Below, in pieces: positions 1 to 8,270 of a stretch of 33,617 nucleotides of DNA. The position numbers were made by a program, and so were the translations under genes. How positions within the stretch are numbered: position 1 is the stretch's first letter; every line of letters starts with the position of its first letter. The notes beneath the pieces are model-generated. The model saw only the letters and a program-made list of their open reading frames with translations. It ran no database searches and was not told the DNA's origin. The stretch is from Treponema sp. (GTDB lineage: Bacteria; Spirochaetota; Spirochaetia; Treponematales; Breznakiellaceae), in contig JAITBL010000159.1 in the NCBI GenBank assembly GCA_031283575.1, positions 1 to 33,617 on the forward strand. Reading direction: 5' to 3'.

Positions 1-116
1 GCAAATCGTGCTCCCTTCGAGAGCCTGTAAATTATTTTGTGTAAACGGTATGGGCTAGTACTTGCGGGCACCCCAGTTCTTGGTTCCCGCCAAAAGGCTC
101 CTGATTCTGATGCCGG

Positions 117-1175
117 TTATTCCACGATACGAAAGCTCTCATCGCTTAATTCAAACCACGCCCGCGCTCCCGCCGTGAGCCGTATGGTTTTGTCTTTAAA
201 CACAAAAAGCGCTTCGGCGTTATTTCGCAAAACAAGTTCGCGGCCTTTTTCAAAACCCAGGGCGAAAGCGGCGGTCGAGAGGGCGTCGGCGTCTATCGAG
301 GAGTGCGCGATGATCGTAACCGCGAGCAGATCATTTTCCACGGGGTAACCGCTGGCCGTGTCGAGGATGTGATGATAGCGTTTACCGGCCGCCTCAAAAA
401 AACGCTCGTAGACGCCGCTGGTCACGACCGAAGTGTTCCGTACGGAAAGTACGCCGAGGTAGGAGCCCCGGCTGTCCAGAGGATTTTGTACGCCGACACG
501 CCAGGAAGCCCCCGCCTCAGTCCTGGTTCCGTAAACATAAATGTTGCCCCCCAGATCGATGAGGGCGCGGGGTATATTTTTCTGATACAAAAGCCGCGCA
601 AGCTCATCGGCGGCATAGCCTTTGGCGATGCCGCCCAGATCCAAAGCCATTCCGGTACGGCGAAGCAATACCCGTTCCGCGGAAGCGTTTTCCCCATCGC
701 TGTGATCCGGCAAAATCACGTCCCGCCAGTTTACCAGGGACAGCGCCGAGGCTATTTCCTCCGGCGCGGGAACGCGCTCGTCGCTGGAACCGATTCCCCA
801 GAGTTTGACCAGAGGCCCTACGGTCGGATCGAAGGCGGCCTTTCCTTCCGGCCCGGGTGAAGCGCCGGCAAAATAGAGCGCGCGGGAGAGCGCCGTCATC
901 AGTTCCGGCGAAACCGGCGCGGGTTTAACGCCGGCGTTCCGGTTCACCAGGGCCAGTTCCGAGTCTTCCCGCGAAGCGCTCAACAGCCTGTCCAGTTCAA
1001 AAAGCCTATTGAAGAGCATCGCATAGTTTTCTTTCGTACCGTACTCAAAGAGATCAATGCGGCAGAGCGTACCCAGAACCCATTCCGTACGGGCTTCCCC
1101 GGGCGGGGTCCCGCATGCCGCGGCGACTAAAAGAATCATAATCACGGCCCTGGCAACGCGCAATCTTGTAAACAT
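117..1175 (-). CDS. apbE: FAD:protein FMN transferase, ApbE family lipoprotein
   Basis: 352 aa; N-terminal lipobox-like AAACG; ApbE-like segments GGIAKGYAADELA, LIDLGGNIYVYG, HHILDTASGYPV. Confidence 0.9.
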   Translation of the reverse strand: MFTRLRVARAVIMILLVAAACGTPPGEARTEWVLGTLCRIDLFEYGTKENYAMLFNRLFELDRLLSASREDSELALVNRNAGVKPAPVSPELMTALSRALYFAGASPGPEGKAAFDPTVGPLVKLWGIGSSDERVPAPEEIASALSLVNWRDVILPDHSDGENASAERVLLRRTGMALDLGGIAKGYAADELARLLYQKNIPRALIDLGGNIYVYGTRTEAGASWRVGVQNPLDSRGSYLGVLSVRNTSVVTSGVYERFFEAAGKRYHHILDTASGYPVENDLLAVTIIAHSSIDADALSTAAFALGFEKGRELVLRNNAEALFVFKDKTIRLTAGARAWFELSDESFRIVE

Positions 1176-1200
1176 GTCACTTTTGGCATAACATATTTAT

Positions 1201-1992
1201 ATGGGGGAAGACAAGAACACGCCTGTTTTGGGCAAAAAGATATTTTTTCTCCACCCTTCGGCCTTTGTGCAAAACGAAATTGTGGCCGAACTTGCTCAAC
1301 TGGAACACGAAGTCTATATCGCCAGGGACGAAGACAAGCTGGCAAAGGTCCTGCGCGCTTATCCCGACTCGATTGTGTTTTGCAATGTCGACGAAACCCT
1401 GTCGTCTCAAAAATGGGAGGTCTGGGTCCGTAAAATCATGGGCGAAGAGGCGACACGGACCGTATCAATCGGCGTTCTCTCCAACGCCAATAACGATGAA
1501 GTGCGCCGGCTTTATCTTAACACCCTCGGCGTGTCCTGCGGTTTTGTTTCCGTCAAGGCGGAAAAAAACCAGCTGATAAAAACGCTTTCCGAAATTCTTA
1601 AAGCGGCGGAAGCCAAAGGCCGGCGTAAATACCTGCGCGCCGATACCCGTAACGAAGCCCTGACCACCCTCAATCTTTCCCTGGACGGCCGCTTTATCAA
1701 CGGCGATATCCAGGACATCAGCGTGGTGGGCCTTTCCTGCGTGTTTGAGCGGGACCCCGAACTGGAAAAAAATTCCGTGGTGGCCGACGTTCAGCTTAAA
1801 TTGCAGAGCACCCTTGTTAAAATCGCGGGGATTGTCTTCGGTTCCCGTACGGATGTCGGGGGTGTAAAAGTTTACGTGATTGTATTTGCCCCTAAAACAG
1901 ACCCTTCGGTGCGGGCCAAGATACGCGCCTTCATTCAAAAACATCTACAGGCCAAAATGGACGTGGAACTGGGCCAAAAGACTTCTTGCTAA
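1201..1992 (+). CDS. PilZ-domain-like protein with N-terminal receiver-like region
   Basis: 263 aa; C-terminal RRKYLRADTRNEALTTLNLSLDGRFINGDIQDISVVGLSCVF resembles the PilZ RxxxR...D(I)S..G signature. Confidence 0.65.
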   Translation: MGEDKNTPVLGKKIFFLHPSAFVQNEIVAELAQLEHEVYIARDEDKLAKVLRAYPDSIVFCNVDETLSSQKWEVWVRKIMGEEATRTVSIGVLSNANNDEVRRLYLNTLGVSCGFVSVKAEKNQLIKTLSEILKAAEAKGRRKYLRADTRNEALTTLNLSLDGRFINGDIQDISVVGLSCVFERDPELEKNSVVADVQLKLQSTLVKIAGIVFGSRTDVGGVKVYVIVFAPKTDPSVRAKIRAFIQKHLQAKMDVELGQKTSC

Positions 1993-2244
1993 CGCTCGAA
2001 GTCTGTTGGTCGAAGTTTTTCGGCGTCCCTTCAAGCCCCGCTCCCGCGGGCGCTTGACGGCCGAAAAACTTCACTCACAACCATAAAGACCTTCTTGCCA
2101 GCGCCCGAAGTATGGCGGTCGAAGTTTTTCGGCGTCCCTTCAAGCCCCGCTCACGCGGGCGCTTGACGGCCGAAAAACTTCACTCACAACCATGAAGTCC
2201 TTCTTGCCAGCGCCCGAAGTCTGGCGGTCGAAGTTTTTCGGCGG
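1982..2244. repeat. 109-bp tandem repeat, about 2.4 copies, each full copy containing a long imperfect palindrome
   Basis: cttcttgc at 1982, 2091 and 2200 (period 109); each full unit holds gaagtttttcggc...tcaagc...gcttga...gccgaaaaacttc; third copy is truncated after its left arm. Confidence 0.9.
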
Positions 2245-2246
2245 AA

Positions 2247-4067
2247 TTATTCCACTTTGAATTTTGACACTTCCGTTACCAGGGTATTGATGTGTTCTTT
2301 GTTGGCGCCGCTCAGATCGTTTACCCTTTTTATAATGTCGCTTATCTCGTTGGCGCCTTCGGCCATTGAGGTAACGCCGGCCGAAACTTCCGCCGTTTCC
2401 GTTTCAAGGCGGCGGCTTTCGGCAATCACTTCGCGGCTCCCTTCGAGCATCTCTATCGAACCGTGCTTGACCCGCTGGGTAAGATCATTGAGCCGCCCGA
2501 TTGCCTCCAGTATCTGCCGGCTCCCCTGGCCCTGCTCTTCCATGGCGTTCCGTATGTTTGTCTCCTGATCGGAAACCGTGCGGACCCGCTCGTCAATGGC
2601 CGCAAACTGGGTAAGCACCGCGTCGGTTGATTTAATGATAAGGTCGATGGAATCCTTTATTTTTTTCAGCACGGCGCTGATCGTTTTTGACTGTTCACTG
2701 GAACTTTCCGCGAGCTTGCGGATCTCGTCCGCTACAACAGCAAAGCCCTTGCCCGCTTCTCCCGCGTGAGCCGCCTCAATGGCGGCGTTCATTGAGAGCA
2801 GATTCGTTTGATCGGCAATGCTCTCCATCATCGCGTTAATTTCCAGGAGCCCTTCACTTTCGCGGGCAATCTCCTGCACATCCCCGGAAACTTCCGAAAG
2901 ACCGGTCCGTCCGGCGTCAGAAGCCTCGGTAAGCTGCTTTACATTATCGACATTCTTTACGAGTGTTTCGGTAACGCTTTGAATATTGGCAAGCATCTCT
3001 TCGATGGCGGAAGAAGACTGCGAAACACTCTTGGTCTGTTCTTCCACATTTGCGCTGAGTTTTTCGATATTGATTGTCACCTGTTCCATGGTAGCGGCTG
3101 TTTCGGTCATTGAGGCGGATTGATTTATCATCTTGGTCTTGACATCGTTAATGCCGCCGGTGATTCCGTCGACAGCACCGGCGGTATGATCCATGTTTGA
3201 AGCAAGCTCGTTTCCGATGTTGTAGAGGTTCACCGTCTGGTTTTTGATCGCTACTACAAGGTTCCTGATCTTTTCCAGCGTCATATTAAAATACCGCGCC
3301 AGCTCGCCAATCTCGTTATTTTTACTAATTTCGATTCTGTGCATAAGATTACCCTCGCCTTCGGAGATTTCGCGCAGTATCACGTTGATCCTGCCAAGAT
3401 TCCCAAAGATCATTTTGAGGAAAAAACCCATAAGGAGAAAACCAAGGAACAGCGAAACGGCGCCGATGATAACCTGATGCAGTACCTGCGCCATGATAAC
3501 TTCAAAAAGATGGTCCGCTCCGTAGTCGCAGCCGATGATTCCCACCGTCTCGCCTTTTGAATTTTTTATGGGACTGTAAATCGAAACAAGCCAGCCCCAA
3601 TCGGTTTGTTTGGTAAGTCCGCTGTATTCAATTTTGCCGCTGGTCCACACTCTGCCAAAAGCCGAATCGTAGGAACTGGTATCCTCCTCGTCCCCCAGGG
3701 CGGAAAATCCTTCCCTGCCAGGCTCCACGCTGCCGTCAATGACATACACCCATACGGGATCATCAACCGGCGCCATGGTATAAAGATAGAGACAGTCCGA
3801 ACTGTTCTTGAGTTCCAGGAGTTTTTTTCGTATGCTTTCATAGGAAATATCATCGCCGTCCAGGGTCTTGGCAAGCCGTTCAAAGTCATCGCCGTTAACA
3901 AGAGAGCGCGCCTTCTCCACTGTCGCAACCCCCTGGGAGGCAAACACGTCCACGGAGATCCTGACGGACTGCATCACGGTGAACAGCGAGGTAATCGAAC
4001 ACAACAAAACAATAAACACCGAAAAAAGCAGAATAAAACGGAATTTGAGAGACTGAAAAAGTTTCAT
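2247..4067 (-). CDS. methyl-accepting chemotaxis protein (N-terminal TM, periplasmic sensor, HAMP, signalling domain)
   Basis: Signalling hairpin region [48 protein letters not shown]; start placed at internal ATG 4067 behind AAGGGG. Confidence 0.95.
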   Translation of the reverse strand: MKLFQSLKFRFILLFSVFIVLLCSITSLFTVMQSVRISVDVFASQGVATVEKARSLVNGDDFERLAKTLDGDDISYESIRKKLLELKNSSDCLYLYTMAPVDDPVWVYVIDGSVEPGREGFSALGDEEDTSSYDSAFGRVWTSGKIEYSGLTKQTDWGWLVSIYSPIKNSKGETVGIIGCDYGADHLFEVIMAQVLHQVIIGAVSLFLGFLLMGFFLKMIFGNLGRINVILREISEGEGNLMHRIEISKNNEIGELARYFNMTLEKIRNLVVAIKNQTVNLYNIGNELASNMDHTAGAVDGITGGINDVKTKMINQSASMTETAATMEQVTINIEKLSANVEEQTKSVSQSSSAIEEMLANIQSVTETLVKNVDNVKQLTEASDAGRTGLSEVSGDVQEIARESEGLLEINAMMESIADQTNLLSMNAAIEAAHAGEAGKGFAVVADEIRKLAESSSEQSKTISAVLKKIKDSIDLIIKSTDAVLTQFAAIDERVRTVSDQETNIRNAMEEQGQGSRQILEAIGRLNDLTQRVKHGSIEMLEGSREVIAESRRLETETAEVSAGVTSMAEGANEISDIIKRVNDLSGANKEHINTLVTEVSKFKVE

Positions 4068-4134
4068 ACACACCCCTTGGGCGGGGAAATTCATCCGGAC
4101 CCGAACAGTCTTTATTCGCAGTGGGGTCTAATAT

Positions 4135-5415
4135 TCATTCGGACGGTTTGTTCCCGCTTTTTCCTTTGGAAATTTTTGCCAGCGCGCCGGCGACCAGATC
4201 GTTGCGCGCGGCGGCTACGGCGTCGGGGTGTATGGCGGAGATCGGTTCCCTGCCCGCCCCCGCGCCGGTAACTATCGAGACATGGCCCGCCGGATAATGG
4301 GTAAGGGTTTCGGCAAAAGGCTCGAAGAGGGCCTCGAAGTTGTCGATAAGCCATGCGCGCCGCGCGGCGCTTCCTTCGGGAAAACTTTTACCGGACGCGG
4401 CTTTCATCGTTTTTAAGGTCACTTCAAGCTGCTCCATTTCCGCCCTGGCAACTTCAAACCAGGACGAGACTTCGGCCTTGGCGTTGAGCACCGCCTTGTC
4501 CCTGGCGGCCAGCGCGGGAGTAAGTATCTCGGCCCTGTAACGGTTGCGGATCAACTCTATGTTCTGCTTTTCCGCCTCAAGCTGGGCGGTAACGCCGGAC
4601 ACGCAGGCGCGGGCGTTGGCCGCTTCCTGTTCCACACCGACTTTTTGGCGCTGGATTTCTTCGGCAAGCTTTACCCGCACTTCGGCTTTAAGGCGTTCAA
4701 GTTCGTTCTTCAAATTTTTTACTTCGGTTTCGCCGCGGCGCGCTTCGGCCTGTTCCGCGGCCGAGGCTTTTGCTTCGGCCTGCGCTTCACGCGCGCGGGT
4801 CTCGGCGCTGGCCGACTGAATGCGTTTAAGCAGGGCAATATAGAGGTCGGGCTCTTCCACGCCGGGAAGCCGGTGATCGTCGACGTCAGCAATGTTCATC
4901 GTGGTAATTTCAAGGCCTATGTTTTCGAGATCGTGTTTACAGACGTTGATCATCTTGGTAACAAGAATGTCCTTGTCTTTCATTACCTGTTCGGGGGTCA
5001 TGCTGGCTATCGAATCGCGGAGGTGGCCTTCGATGATGTCGCCCGCGATCTTGGCAAGGTTCTGCCGGTCCGCGGCAAGATCGAGAATGCGGGTAACCGC
5101 GTGGCATCGTCCCGCTTCGTTACTGGCGATGGCGAAAGAAACGGTGGCCTTGACGTTAAGGGGAACAATGCCCGCGGCAATGGCCGAATCGACCATGACC
5201 TCGATGGTGATCGGGGTTAAGTCAAATTTGCTAAAACGCTGAACCAGGGGAATGATAAAAGCCCTGCCCCCCGAAAAAGTTCTGAATCCCTTGGGCTTTC
5301 CCGAACCGGTAACTACGCCCAGTTCGTTGCCCCCGACTATCTTCATGTTGGTAAGAAGCTGAATGATGATGGCGATTCCGACAAGTCCCCCGAGCGCTGC
5401 GGCAAAGACGATCAT
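4135..5415 (-). CDS. SPFH/band-7 (flotillin-like) protein, second of a paralogous pair
   Basis: N-terminal TM, SPFH-like domain, long Ala/Glu-rich coiled coil (RAREAQAEAKASAAEQAEARRGE); ATGA overlap with the upstream gene. Confidence 0.8.
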   Translation of the reverse strand: MIVFAAALGGLVGIAIIIQLLTNMKIVGGNELGVVTGSGKPKGFRTFSGGRAFIIPLVQRFSKFDLTPITIEVMVDSAIAAGIVPLNVKATVSFAIASNEAGRCHAVTRILDLAADRQNLAKIAGDIIEGHLRDSIASMTPEQVMKDKDILVTKMINVCKHDLENIGLEITTMNIADVDDHRLPGVEEPDLYIALLKRIQSASAETRAREAQAEAKASAAEQAEARRGETEVKNLKNELERLKAEVRVKLAEEIQRQKVGVEQEAANARACVSGVTAQLEAEKQNIELIRNRYRAEILTPALAARDKAVLNAKAEVSSWFEVARAEMEQLEVTLKTMKAASGKSFPEGSAARRAWLIDNFEALFEPFAETLTHYPAGHVSIVTGAGAGREPISAIHPDAVAAARNDLVAGALAKISKGKSGNKPSE

Positions 5416-6737
5416 TTTACGCCTCCTTCGGCTGCGGCGGGCATGATTAAACTTTTTACATCAACGCCAAAAGCATCCGCAAAGGTTTTAAGAAAATCGG
5501 CAAAAGCGCGGGGCCCGCGGTTTACCGCGCCGCTAAAACCTTCTTCATCGTCCATGACAATATAGTTGTCAACTTTTGTGTTTCCCGCGGCCTTCATATA
5601 TTTTTTGTACAACAACGGAAGCTTTTGCTGAAAAAACATAACCGCCGAAGCGTCGTCTCCGTATTTCGCCAAAAGTTCCGCCTTGGATTTTAAAAGCTCG
5701 TTTCGCGCCGAGCGGGTTATCGCCATCGCTTCCTTTTCGCCTTCGGCAATGATCCGCGCTTCTTCTTCGCGGACGGCGGCCCCAAGCGTCACGGCGCTCT
5801 GATTTTTAAGTTTTTGAAGTTCCACCAGTCTTGCCTGCACCGAAGCCCCGCCCGAATTGGCCGCCTGGGCTATGGCCTGATCGGCCTTGAGCGAAGCTTC
5901 GTTGATAAGCCCCGCCGACTCACGGCGATACACTTCAAGTTCCTGCCGCGCCGCGATAATCGCCTCGTCGGCTTTGTTCTTTGCCACCTCGATACGCTTG
6001 TGGGCGTCGCTTTCGGCCTGTTCCGCGATAGCGTGAAGGCGCGATTCTTCGATCTCAACCTGGCGGCGTTTTTCGGCCAGGGTCTTTTGCGCGAGGTTGG
6101 CGATATAGTTCGAAGTGTCCCAAATTTTTTGCAGTGACACCGACACTACTTTCATCCCAAACGAGCGAAGATCCGAGTTGATGTCGGCAAGCAGCTCCGC
6201 CCTGAACTGGGCCCGCTCGCCAAGATTGCCGTCGTCGTTATCGCCCGCGTCTTCCATGCCGATTGCCTGAAGCGGCGTCGCCTTGTTAAGGGCGCCGCGA
6301 AAATTCCCCACAAGCGTCTGCTGGACCTGGTCGTGAATCTGCCGGGTGTCTTTGCCCATGAGCCGCTCGACGGCGCTGTAGAGCATGGCTTCGTCGTCGT
6401 CGTCAATACAAACGCAGGCGGTAGCGTCGGCGCCCACGGTGATGCCGTTGGCGCTGTTGACCCCTTCGACCCGCACATTGATGGGGAATACGCCGAGGTC
6501 CAGGGCGCTGATGGCCTGGAAGTAGGGAATCACGACGGTCCGCCCGCGGTCCACGGTAAAGCCGAAACTGCGGCCGCCGCGGCGGGCTTTACGGCCGGTA
6601 ACCACGAGGATACGGTCGGGCAGGGCCACATGGATGATCGATTTTAAAAGCGCGATAAGAATGATAAACGCCGCTATCCCCAGGCATCCAAAAAAGAAAC
6701 CCTGGGAACTGTGCCAAAAATCCGCAAGCATAACCAC
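5412..6737 (-). CDS. SPFH/band-7 (flotillin-like) protein, first of a paralogous pair
   Basis: N-terminal TM, RILVVTGRKARRGGRSFGFTVDRGRTVVIPYFQ, coiled-coil C-terminal half. Confidence 0.85.
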   Translation of the reverse strand: MVMLADFWHSSQGFFFGCLGIAAFIILIALLKSIIHVALPDRILVVTGRKARRGGRSFGFTVDRGRTVVIPYFQAISALDLGVFPINVRVEGVNSANGITVGADATACVCIDDDDEAMLYSAVERLMGKDTRQIHDQVQQTLVGNFRGALNKATPLQAIGMEDAGDNDDGNLGERAQFRAELLADINSDLRSFGMKVVSVSLQKIWDTSNYIANLAQKTLAEKRRQVEIEESRLHAIAEQAESDAHKRIEVAKNKADEAIIAARQELEVYRRESAGLINEASLKADQAIAQAANSGGASVQARLVELQKLKNQSAVTLGAAVREEEARIIAEGEKEAMAITRSARNELLKSKAELLAKYGDDASAVMFFQQKLPLLYKKYMKAAGNTKVDNYIVMDDEEGFSGAVNRGPRAFADFLKTFADAFGVDVKSLIMPAAAEGGVK

Positions 6738-6771
6738 CTCCAGACCGCCGAACCGTTACGCGGCATTTTAT

Positions 6772-6800
6772 ACTATACCCCATAGATTGGTATTTGTCAG
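6772..6800 (-). promoter_or_regulatory. Predicted sigma70-type promoter for the SPFH pair
   Basis: CTGACA - 17 bp - TATAGT on the minus strand (tgtcag 6795-6800, actata 6772-6777). Confidence 0.65.
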
Positions 6801-6875
6801 GCAGGAAACCGGCCAATTACAATCGGGAATGTCTCGCGGGGTATGAAAGGAAAAGCCGCGCTTTTTTGAGGCCGC

Positions 6876-8093
6876 CTACAAAGCCTTAAAAATTTGCCCC
6901 AGCGGCAGTGTAAGAAACTCGCGGTAACTTAAACCGCTTTCACCGACGAGGAGAGTCTTTCCGGCGGGAAAGTGTTTTTTAAAAAGCACGAGGTTTTCGG
7001 GGTTCATTTTACCGGGGACGCTTTTTACCTCCAGAGCGAGCAGGTCCTTGCCCCATTTAAGTACAAAATCCACTTCGGTATTTTTTTCCCGCCAGTAATA
7101 CAGCGCGGCGCCGGGGTTGGCGTTCACCTGATTGATAAGGTACGCGCCGACGGCGCTTTCCACATGGCGGCCCCATTTTGCCGAATCAATGAAGCCGTCT
7201 TCAAATGTTTCGCTCTGTACCGCTGAAAAAAGCGCCGTGTTGTGTACTAAAAATTTGGGGCTGGAAAGTTTTACCCGCAGCGGCTTTGCGCTGTACTGGT
7301 TAAGACCCGCAACAAGACCCGCCTGATCCAACAGGGTCGTGTAACGCGCAAGGGTGGTGGTGTTTCCCGCATCGGCAAGCTGTCCCAGCATTTTATTGTA
7401 CGAAAGTATTTGGGCGCTGTAACTGACGGCAAGATCGAAAAGCTGCCGCAACAGCGCAGGTTTGTTAATCTGCTCAAGCATAAATATGTCCCGGTTAAGG
7501 GAAGGCTCAATAATGGAATTAACGACATAGTTCTTGAAACGGTCCTCTTCACTCACCAAAGCCGCCGCGCCCGGGTAACCGCCAAACCATACATACTGTT
7601 CGGGGGTAAAATTAAAAGCCGCCTTCATCTCCGGTAAAGACCAGTGCCCCATAAACAGAAGTTCGAAACGCCCCAGCAGCGATTCCGAAAGCCCCTGTTG
7701 CAGCAGGAGCCGCGAGGAACCGAGGATAATCAGTTTGAGGGGAAATTTGGCGGCGGTGTCGGCATCCCAATTTTTTTTGACACATTCGCTCCATGCGTTA
7801 ATTTTTTGAATTTCGTCAATAACAAGGAGCCCTTCTTTTGCCTTTTTAAGGCGTATCTCCGTCCTGGCGTTGTCCCAGATCGTGTCCAGCCAATCACTGC
7901 CGACGGTAATCGCCTCTTCCGCCGAATAGAAATAGGCCGGCGAGGTCCCATTCTTTGCAATTTCTTCCATTAGCTGCCTGACTATCGTGGTTTTTCCCAC
8001 CTGCCGGGGACCGGCGATAACCTGAATAAAAGTCCTTTTCCCCGAAATCCGCTTTTTGAGGGTTTCCAGTATGGGCCGCTTATACGTTTTTAT
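6876..8093 (-). CDS. AAA ATPase with DUF4143-like C-terminal domain; likely start is a non-canonical ATA at 8093
   Basis: Walker A GPRQVGKTT is only complete if translation starts upstream of the ORF-track GTG at 8000; Walker B-like LLVIDEIQK; C-terminal EVDFVLKWGKDLLALEVKS typical of DUF4143. AAAAGGAG RBS 5 nt before ATA AAA ACG TAT AAG CGG CCC ATA CTG GAA. Confidence 0.8.
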   Translation of the reverse strand: MKTYKRPILETLKKRISGKRTFIQVIAGPRQVGKTTIVRQLMEEIAKNGTSPAYFYSAEEAITVGSDWLDTIWDNARTEIRLKKAKEGLLVIDEIQKINAWSECVKKNWDADTAAKFPLKLIILGSSRLLLQQGLSESLLGRFELLFMGHWSLPEMKAAFNFTPEQYVWFGGYPGAAALVSEEDRFKNYVVNSIIEPSLNRDIFMLEQINKPALLRQLFDLAVSYSAQILSYNKMLGQLADAGNTTTLARYTTLLDQAGLVAGLNQYSAKPLRVKLSSPKFLVHNTALFSAVQSETFEDGFIDSAKWGRHVESAVGAYLINQVNANPGAALYYWREKNTEVDFVLKWGKDLLALEVKSVPGKMNPENLVLFKKHFPAGKTLLVGESGLSYREFLTLPLGQIFKAL

Positions 8094-8105
8094 GACCGCT
8101 CCTTT

Positions 8106-8227
8106 TACTCAGTGCATTGAGTATTTTTACTCAGTGCATTGAGTATTTTTACTCAGTGCATTGAGTATTTTTACTCAGTACATTGAGTACTTTTACTCAG
8201 TATACTGAGTAAAAGTACTCAATGCAA
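8106..8227. repeat. Phased 22-bp dyad (iteron-like) array
   Basis: TACTCA-N6-TGAGTA dyads at 8106, 8128, 8150, 8172, 8194 and a left half-site at 8216; exact 22-bp phasing; perfect 44-bp palindrome 8181-8224. Confidence 0.95.
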
Positions 8228-8270
8228 TAGGGGATTTTTACCCAAGGGAAGGGGGCATCCTGTCAGGGGT

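Noticed and set aside
1-116. tRNA or terminator in the first 116 bases
   Set aside because: A weak gcggg/cccgc inverted repeat is present but there is no U-tract, T-loop or cloverleaf pattern.
1880-2086. 68-aa ORF running into the 109-bp repeat
   Set aside because: Overlaps pilZ out of frame and reads through the palindrome; no RBS or similarity.
6876-8000. ORF-track start at GTG 8000 for the ATPase
   Set aside because: It falls within Walker A (GPRQVGKTT) and would remove essential residues; upstream in-frame sequence is clearly coding.
8106-8227. Possible CRISPR array
   Set aside because: Units are 22 bp in total with only 4-bp T/A-rich spacers and no cas genes nearby; it is a dyad/iteron-type array.
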